In this document: one piece after another, positions 10,891 to 22,457 of the stretch
How positions within the stretch are numbered: position 1 is the stretch's first letter
How the letters are laid out: each line of letters opens with the position of its first letter
Origin: Nicotiana tabacum
Lineage: Eukaryota > Streptophyta > Magnoliopsida > Solanales > Solanaceae
Reading direction: 5' to 3'
Assembly (NCBI RefSeq): GCF_000715075.1
Contig: NC_134082.1
Span: forward strand, 193,987,948 to 194,051,947
DNA length: 64,000 nucleotides
Notes under the pieces: model-generated
Databases searched by the model: none
What the model saw: only the letters and a program-made list of their open reading frames with translations
Told to the model about the DNA's origin: nothing
Translations under genes and position numbers: made by a program

Positions 10891-11745
10891 GGGTACCCAT
10901 CCCCTCACACCCCAAGATTGTCTTCTTCATGCGTAGATCATCTTGTTGAACAAGAGCATATCTTTCTCGCTTGACCTACAAAAAAAAAAGAAAAAGACAA
11001 CAAAGGAAGAAAAGCAGAAAAGAAGAAGAAATTACCTTAGCGTTGATGCTTCCAAGTCCAACTAGATTCAAGTGGCTTGCGAAAAATGCGAATTAATGCT
11101 TAACAATTACGAGCCCGCGAGTTTATATAGATGGTAAAAGAGAACATTGAGAAGTTTGTTTCTCGATGTGGGATCAGAAGGGCGGCTATCACAATTAGTA
11201 TTCATCATGAATTGGGATTCTATAATTTGATTGCTACTCATACTAGAAATACTAGTTGTGCCAGCGTTTTGACAATACTAGTTGGAGAATGAAAGACAAG
11301 TTTCACGGAGCAAGTAGGATAAATACATCGATAGTGATAGGATTCAAGCAATTCAATGTGCTCCCTGTCGAAACCGTAATGGTGTATGCTTGCACTACGT
11401 CTTTTGTATTACACAAGGAATTGGGATGTATTGGAATGATAAAGTGCATTGTCTTTAGTGACTTTCCTTTTCTCTATCCATTATAATTGCCATAATTGAT
11501 TTGGCATCCAACGTAGGCATACATAATCTTGGAATCCACAAGGTTGGAAATTTTATTCAACTTGGCAATGATATTAATTTAAATAAAATAAGTTTAAAGA
11601 TCATGGAAAGCTTGAAAATTGATAATTTTCATTCTTATGACAAGCAACTTGCCATTGGCTCAAGCATTTGAGCATGCGTGCTTCAAACTTCGTCTTTTAA
11701 AGTTGATAAATTGATATTTTGATAAGTCTTGAAGTAAGGGGCATT
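10891..11745 (+). other. Element A 3' leader to the LTR, with purine tract
   Basis: No gene is recognised; the frame at 11256-11486 has no family match. The stretch ends in a purine-rich run (GAAGTAAGGGG, about 11731-11741) just before the LTR, in the position of a polypurine tract. Confidence 0.55.
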
Positions 11746-12557
11746 TGTAGGCATATAAATTTTTTTTATTGAATTCAAATTCAATAAATAATTTGGATTA
11801 TATTTTAAATATATTAGTCCGAATAAATATTTTGGACTAATATAATTAGATTAATTGTATAAGTCCAATATTATTGGGCTAGCCCATTTAATTGGGCCAC
11901 AATTGATGAGCCCACCTCATTAAGCCCAAGATATCATCTTCCTAGAGGCCCAGTTTGGTGCCACGTGTTAAATGACGTGGCACGCCAAGTCAAATGGAAA
12001 AGTCAATAGGACCAGTCACGTGTCAAAATGACAAGGCATGCCAAGTCACATTAAAATGCTAATGAAATCGCGCCATGTGTGCAAGTGACATGTTCTGGCC
12101 AATCAAATGCGGCCATGTCACACTTCAATTTGATTGGTCGGAAAGAGTTTGTTCTTATCACAACTTCTCCCTTCCACAACTATAAATATGGGTCTTCATA
12201 ACTCAGAAAAGACACCAGAAGTTATAACAAGAAGCAAGAAAGAGCTCGTGGATCAAACGTTGCAAATTTCTCCACACGTTTCAAGTTTCAAGCAATTAAG
12301 TTCAAGCTCAAGAACGAAGAACAAATCAAGTTCAAGTCCAAGCAATCAAGCTCAAGCTCAAGAACAAGATCATCGTTCGTGGCAACAACTACATATTCAA
12401 GATCAAGCTCAAAGGCCCTTGAATTTATTTACTATTGAAAAGAAGAATTAGATGATTGATAGAGATTGTACACTCAGATATTCGAAATAAAATACTACGA
12501 TTATTGCGATTTTTTTCGGTCTTAATTTTATTTTCTCGACGCAATTTATTGTCTACA
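11746..12557 (+). mobile_element. Element A 3' LTR
   Basis: The block starts TGTAGGCATATAAAT and ends TTATTGTCTACA (TG...CA). It is colinear with the 5' LTR of element B at 27438-28298. A TATA box (ACTATAAATATGGG, about 12179-12192) and a downstream A/C-rich R-U5 stretch with CAAGCTCAAGAAC-type mini-repeats are visible. The frame at 12134-12451 is LTR sequence, not a gene. Confidence 0.9.
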
Positions 12558-12819
12558 ATAAATTTTCATTGAGTTTTATTTTCAAGTTATTACTTATTGT
12601 ATGTTTGAATTACTCTTTGGCGCAACTATAATCAATTAATTTTATCTTAGTAAAAAAGAAATTAGAGAAATACAAAGTTAAAACTATAACGGAAGTCGAT
12701 AAAGTCGACCGGCACTTCTTCGATTTTTCTTATTCTTAATTCTAGATTTATTATCAAATGTAGAGTTCCCATAAATTTTGCATAATTTAAATATCTTAGT
12801 AAAAAGAAATAGAAAAGCC
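12558..12819. other. AT-rich flank between element A and a MITE
   Basis: No gene or RNA is seen. The short string ATCTTAGTAAAAA occurs twice (about 12645 and 12792). This is the original genomic flank of element A. Confidence 0.6.
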
Positions 12820-13477
12820 CAGGGGCGGCAAGAGGGTAAAGACACTAAAGCGGTGGCTTTAGGCCCCAGAATTTTGGAGGCCCTACTTTTTGTTTTTCAA
12901 TTATTATTTGATGTTCGGTAATTATTTTGGGGTATTGATGAATTCGAATTCGTGCCGTGTAAAGTCCATTAAAGTGAAAACTGTTCCTTAGAAGGGATTT
13001 TGTTTTTCATTTCAACTACTGAAATCGAATACTTCTAGTTAAAGAAGGAGATATGATATCCATCTCACCACAACTCTTCTCATGAGGCCCCAAATCTTTG
13101 TAAGAAAATATTAAGTATTTCAAAGTAGAAAAGTAAAATGTTTTATATAAAAAAGGATTACATTAATCATTAGAAAATATGTAATACACTTTTAAACTCT
13201 ATTTTTTTACTCAGGTTTCTCATCATTGCAACAAGTATATTGAAACATCAAGAAATTCTTTTAATACAAAGTCATCAACTTCTTGAATCAGGTTCTATTA
13301 CTTAAGATTAATATTGCACATGAGAGATTAGATGGTTTATTCAAAAAAATTTTAAATAATGTTATTCTAAAAAAGCTAGAAAAATCTACTTCAACTAAAA
13401 TTATATATGATTTTTCTTTAAAAAGGTCTCACATTGAAGTTTGGTTTTAAGCCACCAAACTTATTGAGTCGCCCCTC
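12820..13477. mobile_element. hAT-type MITE with 8-bp target duplication
   Basis: The ends are CAGGGGCGGC and GTCGCCCCTC, an imperfect terminal inverted repeat (8 of 10) of the CAGGGGCGG type common in hAT MITEs. Both sides carry GAAAAGCC (12812-12819 and 13478-13485), an 8-bp duplication as expected for hAT. Its 658 bp contain no transposase, so it is non-autonomous. Confidence 0.88.
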
Positions 13478-13485
13478 GAAAAGCC

Positions 13486-14271
13486 CTTTACGTGCAAAAT
13501 TATGATTGATTCCCTGGTATACAATAGAATATCCATTATCCTTTGACCAAACGCACCTTTTATAATTCATGCAACAAAATGTAAACATTCTAATAAATAC
13601 GATAATTAGATATACATAGCCTAATTTCTATAATTACAATACTCTGTTATTCAACATCAAATTTAATAAGTTCTTTTAAAATGACACATTATAATTACAC
13701 GTGGGATAGACACATAGTTGCATATACTCTAAAAGTACGAAAATGCCTCTTTTCATTTATGCATGAAGTCATATTTCATAGGACTTTAAAATTCATTAAA
13801 AGTAGTTAGAAATGGTTACTTAAATATGTAGAAAGTCCTCTTTCGACCAACATTATCATTTTCATAAACTTATATTTTCTATTTAATTTTTATTTTATAA
13901 CTCAAATATATTGATAAAAATACTAATGTAACTTTTTAATATTATATACTCATTAATATAGGTACATGCGCAAAACGCGTACGCTAAGATTAATATAATC
14001 AAAACTGAGTAAAGTTTTTCGTATTAAATTTCAATTATCTAGTTGTCTAGAATAAAGAATACTAACTTATATCAGAAAAATTAGAACGATTGACATTATA
14101 TAGCACGAACCTTATTGAAATCATAAAACTTGTTGAGCTGATTTGACTGAAAGGAGAAGTCAACGATTTAAGGACAGAAACGTCAATTTGCCCATATAGA
14201 AGCAGCCTTCATATACAAACGCAATCTGAGTTTGTCGGAGGCGGAGATAAAAAAAAAGTCGACGACCGGAG
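13486..14271 (+). promoter_or_regulatory. Upstream region of the J-protein gene
   Basis: AT-rich sequence between the MITE and the start codon. TATA-like CATATAG/CATATAC strings lie at about 14190-14215. A perfect G-box CACGTG is at 13698-13703, about 570 bp before the ATG. The transcription start is not determinable from sequence, so this is positional inference. Confidence 0.4.
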
Positions 14272-17200
14272 ATGGCCGGAAGAAGAGCGATGATGCAGTG
14301 GTTTGCGCTCACAGTAACAATAGTGCTCTCCCTTCTGATTCAGCCTTCTTCCTCCATTTACTGTGATGAAGATGACTGTTACGATCTCCTTGGGTAATCA
14401 AATCTCCCAATTACACTATATATCCTTTTTTAATTCATTTTCTTCATTTTTTTCACTAATTTATTTTATTTTATTTTTGGTAGGGTGGCTCAAAATGCGA
14501 ATGCTTCTGAAATAAAGAAAGCTTATTACAAGCTCTCTCTGAAACAGTAATTTTTTTTCCTTCTCCTATTTCTGTTGATATTCGTATCATTTGTTTGGTG
14601 GAGGTTGTTGATAATTTTTTTGTTTAGTCATCCAGATAAAAATCCCGATCCAGAATCAAAGAAATTTTTTGTCAAAATTGCAAATGCTTATGAGGTAATC
14701 AATATTCTGGTTTCAATCTATTTTTCAGGTTTTTGTTTTCTTTTTTCTTGTTTTGCTTCAGTAATTTTCTTGGCATCAGTTAGCACATCATATTATGGTT
14801 TCAGTTATATACATATATTAAAAAATATGAAAGAATTAGATGGAATTGGCATAACTGGAGTGAATTTGGGTCAATCCTAATGGAGTGTTAATTTCATACT
14901 GTATAGAAAAATGAACTTTCTTGTGGCCCTTGGTCAGCACATTGTGTTTTCATTAAGTGAGATGCATCTGATCTAAAACCAATACTCCCTTTACCCATAA
15001 GAAGCGGATCCAGGATTTGAACTTTTTGGGTTAGAGTTTGGGATTCTACCACAGCTTATTTGATTACTGGGTTTGAAATCAATTTTTTTACTCATTTAGT
15101 GAATTTTTTAATACATATTTATGGTTTGAGTCAAAGCTACCGGGTTAGTATAAACCCATAAATAATACTCTACATCCTCCTCGGCATCCCCATATTATAT
15201 GAGTTGTTTAACAGGAAATGGGTCTTTAAGATGTTAATTATTTGCTATATTAGTTGTAATGGAGTAAAATATTATAGTAGTACTTATAACTAAAAGTTAG
15301 CTTAATGAAACATTATCTAACAGTTTGGGACGTCATATAATTGGGTTGGAGGGAGTAGTATGTTTTTGTGATAAATGTTAAAGGGCTGATTTTTCTTTGT
15401 AGATTTTGAAAGACGATGCCACAAGGGAACAGTATGATTATGCACTTGCCCATCCAGAGGAGGTTAGTTTCCATTTAGATATTGTTTGCATAAACAATTA
15501 TTCATAGAATTACGATGAGGAGTCCTAGTGGTTCAATTTTTACGTCTTCGACTATCTTGGGAAATTGTATTGGACTTCTCAATTAACAGATGATAGTCAG
15601 GTCTCATACTAATGTCTTTTATTCGTGCTTTTGAATTTTCAGTTTTTCTACAATACGGCACGGTATTACCATGCTTACTATGGTCACAAAACTGTGAGAG
15701 CCTTTTCCTAATTCCTGCCAGATATTTGTTTTCTTTTGTCCATAACACTTCATATGGGTGAAACTTTGACCTTGAGATTTCATTGATACATGTTAAGTTG
15801 ATTCTATGCTCACTTAGCTGTTTGTGTTTTAAATTTTAGGATCCCCGTGCTGTCCTCATTGGTCTTCTTCTGATACTCTCATCATTTCAGTATCTGAATC
15901 AGTGGACAAGATATAATCAGGTAAAGTAACAGTACCAGCAATCCATGGTTAAAAAAGAGCTTTTTATTCTAGCCTGGAAACTGAAGAATGCTGTCATGAC
16001 TTTTGTTTTGCTTTGATTTCTTCCATTTATTTTGGCTTTATGATTTGAAAATTCAAGTGATGACTCAAGTTTCAGTTTGATGATCTAAGAGCAACACGAT
16101 CCTTCGCAATAAAAGAAAAGAATAGCTCTATTATGATCGGTGAGATTATATGAGCAATCATTCTGCACAGGTGACTGTGTGCCTTAAGTATTTGTCTGGG
16201 TAAACCTAGCTGATATAAAGATACATCATTTTATGTCCCTATCTTACAAGGTGTGATTAGTTGTTTGAAGATAATTATTGTTTCTTGCCAAATTTGAGTA
16301 TGATATGCATCTTTAGATGATTTATGTTTGTGATTAGTAATCAATAGCTGAACTACGACATCATTGGGCCAGTTCTAGCCTGTAGCCAATGTTACTCTTT
16401 TCATCCTGTTCTGTTTCACCTATTATTGTAGGATAAGAACACGATTCACCAGAACTGAAAGCTGAGCAAATAGGGATTCTTGGGATTGTTCAAGTCTTCT
16501 TCTGTGGCTAGAACATTAGAAAGTAGTGTATTCTGAGGAGTTTAATTAGGACAACTGACAACAACAAAGAGTTGAATCATAAAGAGTTTGGAGAACAAGG
16601 AGAAATTTTGGTGATGTTGATCCAATAGAATGTTAGAAACAAAGGCATTACTAAGAGAGATCTAATTAGTAATTATCATGCCTCTATCCATATTTAGAGA
16701 AAATCAATCATAGTTGTAGTTTTACTACTTTTACTCTAGCTATTAAACTGTTGCAACCCTCCACCTTTTGTCGGGGCTTGGGACTGGCTATGCTTTGCAA
16801 ATCTTAAATAGGTAAAGTTAACGACATTGACTGTGCCTATTCCCGAAAATTTAAGAGGGAGAAGGATGAGATTCTGTGAATTCACACTAAATGCCCTTGA
16901 TCTAAGGCTGCAATAAACGCTGTAGAAGCAACAAAAGCTTCAGCAAGTTGGACCACGATTCTCACAAAATGCTCCCCTATTATGAATGAGCATCTAAAGA
17001 TTCAGTAGCTTCCAATTACCTATAGAATTAAGACTGATGTGAGGCAGCTACCTATTTCTTAAATTATAAGGCGAGTAGGAGACCACATTTTTTGCAATTT
17101 TACTATTTAAATAATAGATCACCAAGATATGCCCCAAAATTTGACAGTAAATCATAAAGCAAGAATCTTCATAACATGTTCTATAGCATGGCCCCTGGTT

Positions 17201-19676
17201 TTCTACATATTCCTTTCTCACTTTTCGGCTACCTAGTTTGACTTGCAATGGAAGGGGGAACATTGCAAATAGCAGTTGGGATCCAAAAGAGGTGCAATTT
17301 GCTGAAAGGTTACATCATGGTGAAAATAAAATAAAACAAATAAAAAGTTCTCCTTATTTTGAATTCTGGGAGATGGTAATCTTAGCATAAATAAAATGTA
17401 GCCACCTTTCACTTCAACAAAAAGTAGAAGAAAGTGACCTATAGTTGGAGATGGAAGTAGTTTTTTTCTTACTTCTTACGATTTCTTCGCCATGTGTTAT
17501 AAATTGTGATTTCGTCTTTTACTAGGCTATTGAGATGGTCAAGAAAACACCAGCTTATAAAAACAAGCTACGTGGTTTGGAGCTTCAACGCACTGGAGGA
17601 GTTGCTAATAGGAAGAAGAGCAACAAGCAGATGGACAAGTACGAGCAGATCTCTTCGTTTATTGACTATGCAACCTGATTTGAATCTTCTGGCTGTAGCT
17701 TGACGAAATATACTTGCCTTTTCATATAGGCTGCATTCAAATTTGTTTATTTGCTAAATCTGGGTTAATCAGCCGAATTCATTATTTGTGATCAGGAAGG
17801 TGGAGGAAGAACTTAGCAAGGAACTCAACCTGGACATAAAGGGAGCTGAAAAGCCTTCTGTTTGGGAACTAATTGGAATTCGTTTTATACTTCTTCCTTA
17901 CACTCTGGGAAAGGTAGCAGTGTTTTGTGTTTTATGCATTACAATGAAATAAAAAGACATTTTGGCTTTGTCTGTTGATATCCAAATTTCCTTGTGCTTA
18001 TAGTTTCTTCTGCTAGAGGGTTTAAAATTAGATACTTTATGCCTATGGATATCATATATTCAGAGTTGCTGACATTCTTCTTCTATCTTCTGCAGCTGTT
18101 GCTATGGTATGGATGTTGGTTCTGGAGATACAATGTCAAGCGTGCTCCATACTCATGGGAAGATGCTTCCTATTTGACACGAAGGTCTCTTAGGGTTTCT
18201 CCTGATTCATGGATATCTATTGGTAAGACTAAAACTGATCTTCAAACATGTTCTCTGTGTACAACACTGTGGTAGTGTTGGGTGTTTGATTTGAATTAGA
18301 TGAAATAGGAGAAAAAATGCTCCACTGTATAGTTTAATTGTCTAAGCAAAAATATGGCTATAGTAAAATGAATTTGGCCCAAATGATTTGAGTATCAATC
18401 CAAGGGCGAGGTAGATCCTACCACCCCATACCTGACTCCTCCATTGACTTGCTTAATTAGGAGGAATTCCTTACAATGACCAGTGCAATTCTCGCATCTT
18501 ATTGTATTTCAGAAATTGATCAAAAGAAGATATATAACATCCAAGATTGAAAGTAATTGATCATGGTGAGGTAGATTCAAACTTGAGGTTTGTTTGTGCT
18601 CATATCTGAAGATGCCAAACTGGTGGATGTTATATATAAATCTTTTATACTATGTTGGCATATTGTAAACCATCTCTTTAATAGGTGAATTGGACCTTGA
18701 AATAAGTTCTTATTTTTCTTTTCATTTTGATATCTACTAGGCATATTCATTCTTTTTGTTTACCTTTTCTTTCCTTAAATCGCCGGCTGTACGCTCTAGG
18801 GTTTTTAGTTATTGACTGAAGTTGTAGGTTTCCACATTGCCATCTATGTTGGTAATCATGATCTTTAGCTATCGCAGATTACTTCTTAAAGACCTTCTAG
18901 TCAGATCAGTTGCCTGCTCTGAAGCTATCAAGGCACAAGTGGTAACTTTTAAGTTCTAGAAGAAAAAGAGATATAAGTGCGGCGAAAGAAATTTACCAAA
19001 AAGAAAAAATTCTCCAAAATGCAAACAACCATAGATGTTAACTGCACTGCATCGATTCGCTTTGTACTTTTGAAATTTCAGTGATACCTTTTTATTCTCC
19101 AAATGCAGAATATCTGTCACTTTGGTTGATTTAAATTGAAAAAGTTCAAAAACCAACTATAAAGCACACAACATGTGTTGTTCTGTCTTCTCCCCTACCT
19201 AATCTCTTTATGATCCTTCACACTCACCCTCAATTTATTTTTGGGTTAAATTCATGCAAGACAGTTTAGGTATTAGCCGTCAATTGACATGGGCATTAAT
19301 CTGAATGTATGAAAGGATACCACAAAGTGGCAATTTTGAATAATATAAATGGCCAAGTTGAAACCAAAAAGTATTTTAGATGCCTGTGTGAATCTTCAGA
19401 AATATAAAACTTAAAAGTGATGAAGGCTGTATATGCCACTGCTGATGCTTTTAACGAATGTCTCCTCGACCTTTGCTACTTGGCATACTTCCAATGTAGT
19501 GTTTTGATGAAAGTTTCTTTTCATTTCCTCACTGCTTATGATTTCTTCCAATGTTCATGCTTCTTTTATCAGACGAATCAACCAAGGAAGATCTTATTCA
19601 AAGACGACTTTGGGAGAAGTCCAACTTCGAAAGCTATGTGGCAGAGATGCGCAAGGAATCAAAACGCCGAAGATAA
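14272..19676 (+). CDS. ER-membrane J-domain protein, chaperone dnaJ 50 / DNAJC25 family
   Basis: Ten exons join in frame with GT-AG borders: 14272-14393, 14484-14546, 14628-14694, 15403-15462, 15643-15693, 15840-15920, 17526-17638, 17796-17913, 18096-18222, 19573-19676. They total 906 nt, or 301 residues. Residues 9-29 form a hydrophobic signal/anchor. The J domain spans about 36-100 with the HPD triad at 63-65 (HHPDKNPDPESK), the site that stimulates Hsp70 ATPase. Further hydrophobic segments lie at about 125-141 and 212-235, and the C-terminus is ESKRRR. The family (Arabidopsis dnaJ 50, animal DNAJC25) is an ER-membrane Hsp40, so a role as BiP co-chaperone is inferred. The ATG is the first in frame and has a G at -3 and +4. 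No stop or splice lesion was found, so the gene looks functional. It is convergent with CRIPT. Confidence 0.95.
14985..15355. mobile_element. Stowaway-like MITE in intron 3, itself split by a hAT-like MITE
   Basis: TA flanks both ends (14983-14984 and 15356-15357). The left end CTCCCTTTACCCATA, continued after the inner insert by TTATATGAG, pairs with the right end, which read backwards is CTCCCTCCAACCCAATTATA. The insert at about 15000-15190 begins near AGCGGATCCAGGATTTGAA and ends near CCTCCTCGGCATCC, the usual look of degenerate hAT MITE ends. CCCATA is present on both sides of it. It is non-coding and lies wholly within an intron. Confidence 0.65.
15921..17525 (+). other. Intron 6 of the J-protein gene (1.6 kb)
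   Basis: GTAAAG donor and TTTTACTAG acceptor. No internal gene was recognised; the minus-strand frame at 17048-17263 has no family match. Confidence 0.8.
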
Positions 19677-21345
19677 AAAAAAAATTCTGACTCAAGGTTA
19701 TGTGTAGGATGAGACCAGTTTTGATGGAAGTGTTTTGACACATGAAGCAAAAGTCTAATGTTTCGTTCTTGAAGACAACAAAATTCTTTTTGACACCGAA
19801 AGCTTATTAGATTGGTAGTATCGTCATAGAACTTGGATCGTCACAGTTAGTGTCACAACTGTACTAGTATTCAGAATAACTATACAAAATACATATCGGG
19901 AAGCAATCATACTGCATTTGGAGCAACTTTCGTGGGCAAGCTTCTATTGATGAGTACCACTCTCCATGGTGATTTTGCTGATGTAATGCTAGGTTAGAAT
20001 ATGTGGCGGACCATCTATATGTTCTGAAAGCAGAGATTGCGTTCCAGCAGACAATCAACTTCGTGCTTGGCTTGGCTATGTTGTATTTGTATGTACCATA
20101 TTCTTAACTGGTGAATATGATAATGGCAGGTCTATCATTACCAATTGGCAGTGTTAGCTCCACTAAACCTTATGTTTTCTATCTGCTTCGACTTTCCATC
20201 GTACTGACCTTCAGGAACATGTTAACTCTCCCCCTCTCGTCTGTTTGGAACTCTGGTTGCATAATGGAATCAGTTTCCCGGGCTAACTTCCATGGCAACA
20301 CGATGAATTTAACTCATCGCTGCCTCATATTGGCGGTGAAAATTGTGTCTACTTAATTTTTTACACTGCGTGGGCTGTTGCATCATCAAAAAGGGAGCCA
20401 AAAACTATATCAACTCCGCTCAGAATTCTGCTAAGACCTTGCATCTTTATCTTCTATTCTTGAGTCAGTTGTTTTCCCAGCAATGCACCTTCTTTATTAG
20501 AATGTCCCATGCATCTTTGTCATAAATGCTCATCATCTTTTGTAATTTACTGTCCAGGGACTTGCACTCCTTAAGAAAGTCTCTAGTGTCTTTAATCAGC
20601 ACTATATATGCTCAATCCCTAGACAAGCTAGTTGCAACAACAAGATCTTCTTTGAGTTGTAGATTTGTTTCTTTTGAGCCTGAAAGCGATAAACCAGACT
20701 CAACTTCACTAAGACAGGAGGTAATATGCCAAACCAAGATTGTCCCTTTGCAACTCTTGGAATTTGGAAAGACAATGCGAGGCAAAGCAACCTCGTTCTC
20801 GGTTGCTTTCGGCCAACACATCTTGTAGGGTCATAATGGAATGTTATAGAACCAAGAGTGAATTTGGAAAATTAATTTTTTTTAACCAAAAATTGAACGT
20901 ACGTACAGGACTCTTTCTAGCTTCAATTACTTAACCGTCATGTATAAGTTTGAAAAGGGACCCAAGCTACAAGATTAGACGAGGGATTGCAATTACATCA
21001 TATTAGCCGATCTATAATACAAAATAGCATATTCACAATGGACATGGCCTTAAGACCTATAACATAATTTGTCTCCAATCAACCTGTAGATCATAGTGGA
21101 ACCACAATTCACTATTGCACCATGTTGGCCTGAAGAAGCATTTTAGGAGTCAACATGAATACAAGTGTGTGCTGCAAATGCTACCAGACCAGTGGGTGGA
21201 GCATGTGGCCAGGGGATGATTGTCAGTTGGGCAACCTTGGAAATTCTTGTGAGGGAGGGGTTCTTCATCAACTACCATTCAACAGTCAGCGCATTACATT
21301 TTCTCTTCTGAAATCCGTGCTATTTATATTTCCAAGGGGACGTAC
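19677..21345. other. 3' flank of the J-protein gene, intergenic
   Basis: It probably holds the 3' UTR at its left. Several open frames of 60-100 codons on both strands (for example 20111-20356, 20526-20828 and their minus-strand shadows) overlap one another and match nothing I recognise. A decayed exon on the minus strand around 20500-20800 cannot be excluded. No transposon ends were found. Confidence 0.5.
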
Positions 21346-21478
21346 GCAGGCCAGAATATTGTTGACAATAGAAACTAAGGGGACGTACACAAAGGACCAA
21401 AAAATTTAAACTATAATATAACCTTAAGCATAGGCTTATATATACTTAGCTCCCCTAGTCAACAATATTCTGGCCTGC
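21346..21478. repeat. 21-bp perfect inverted repeat
   Basis: GCAGGCCAGAATATTGTTGA plus one further C (21346-21366) is the exact reverse complement of 21458-21478, with a 91-nt loop. The string GGGGACGTAC occurs directly twice near the left arm (about 21337 and 21379). It lies immediately upstream of the R3-MYB remnant. It may be the ends of a small foldback element or a transcript hairpin. Confidence 0.8.
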
Positions 21479-21490
21479 ATTCAACTCAAA

Positions 21491-21909
21491 GTGCCAGATT
21501 CAGATCACCTCTCTTCCATTAATTACATTCCTGCTAATTCTGGGTACCTACATATAAACTCTCCTTCATTTTTAAATCGTTTTTTCTCTGTTTTTCTGTT
21601 GTTACCTGTTCCATTGTAGTCCTCCAATGGTTGTTGGCTTGTTTCAGGAAAGATAGCTAAAACTAATTTCTCTGAGGATGAACAAGAGTTGATAATCATG
21701 TACAAATTGACTGGAGAGAGGTTTCGTCATCTCATGTTCCATGTTCATATTTACTGTTTTTACATTTGCTAAAGTCTACCCGAACGTAGGCAATAATAAC
21801 AAAATTAATGATAATTGGTGGTTATCATTTTTCATCATCAGGTGGTCGCTTATTGCTTATAGCTGGGAGAATCCCCGGGAGAGGTGCAGAGGAGATTGAG
21901 AAGTACTGA
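21491..21909 (+). pseudogene. R3-MYB repressor pseudogene (CAPRICE / MYBx-like)
   Basis: Three exon-like pieces are visible. 21491-21543 reads PDSDHLSSINYIPANSG after a GTG where ATG would be expected. 21648-21720 encodes KIAKTNFSEDEQELIIMYK and then LTGER. 21842-21909 encodes WSLIA and, after a break, GRIPGRGAEEIEKY. This is a single R3 MYB repeat like small plant MYB repressors of epidermal-cell fate or anthocyanin synthesis. Damage: no start codon, an apparent missing Arg codon before MYK, an extra 7 nt (TATAGCT) inside LIA/GRIPGR that shifts the frame, a stop where the last Trp should follow EKY, and an exon 1/2 join out of phase by one base as I place it. The intron between R and W sits where this family usually has one, so this is a gene-derived copy and not a processed one. 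Confidence 0.75.
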
Positions 21910-22457
21910 ACTATCTCCTCTACTGGTCATGACAGAAACGGCGTCATTGATATGTCCTGAATTGGTCATTTTGTTTTCCACGAGTCATTGCTAATAATAA
22001 AGGCTAATCTAAGTAATTTTTTAGTTCCTTTGCTATTTATCAACTGCAAACAAGATTCAAACTATCCGGGTTGCTCATAAGCCACAACTTTTAACAAAAT
22101 TAGTTACAGAACTAAGAGCACTGCCCTTAAACCTTTCAGGATACGCATCGATGACAATCCAACCCTTTGTCTATACAATAGGCAGTGGGCGAAAGGTAGG
22201 AGAGACCAAAGCACAAAAGAATAATTGTGAAGACTGTCTGATTTTGTATTTTATATTATTTTTTTTGATTAGTAGTTAAGATTGACTGAAATTAATGTTT
22301 CCAAAGATCAATTTCTAGCTCCTCAATCACTGCAGCCTCTTAAGTATTATACAGAATTAACTGCTTCTCCTCACATTTGATAGCATTCACAAAGAAGAAC
22401 AGTTCTCTAGGATAAGAGTGCTGAGGTAACAGCGAAGTAAGATCGTTCATGTCCACA
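21910..22457. other. Intergenic and CRIPT 3' flank
   Basis: No gene seen. The right part should contain the CRIPT 3' UTR. A polyadenylation-like AAATAATATAAAA run occurs on the minus strand at about 22246-22262. Confidence 0.5.

Larger units (their letters stand above)
1470..12557 (+). mobile_element. Element A: degenerate Ty3/gypsy Tat-lineage retrotransposon
   Basis: The order gag, protease, RT, RNase H, second (archaeal-type) RNase H, integrase, long 3' non-coding region and LTR fits the Tat lineage of Ty3/gypsy, which is known for dual RNase H domains. The 5' LTR has been reduced to about 42 bp by an insertion at 1469 and a deletion at about 1511. The 3' LTR at 11746-12557 is whole. Every coding block carries stops or frameshifts, so the element cannot encode a working polyprotein. 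Element B (27438-38893) is a second copy of the same family, and comparing the two shows which lesions belong to which copy. Confidence 0.93.

Noticed and set aside
11390..11520. CTACGT (about 11396) and ACGTAGGCA (about 11508) as another copy of the two-stem motif
   Set aside because: The arms are more than 100 nt apart, and the AATCAG linker and inner stem are not in the right order.
20111..20934. Several overlapping open frames between the J-protein gene and the MYB remnant
   Set aside because: They overlap on both strands, have no recognisable motif and no splice-consistent extension that I could find. A decayed exon remains possible but unsupported.
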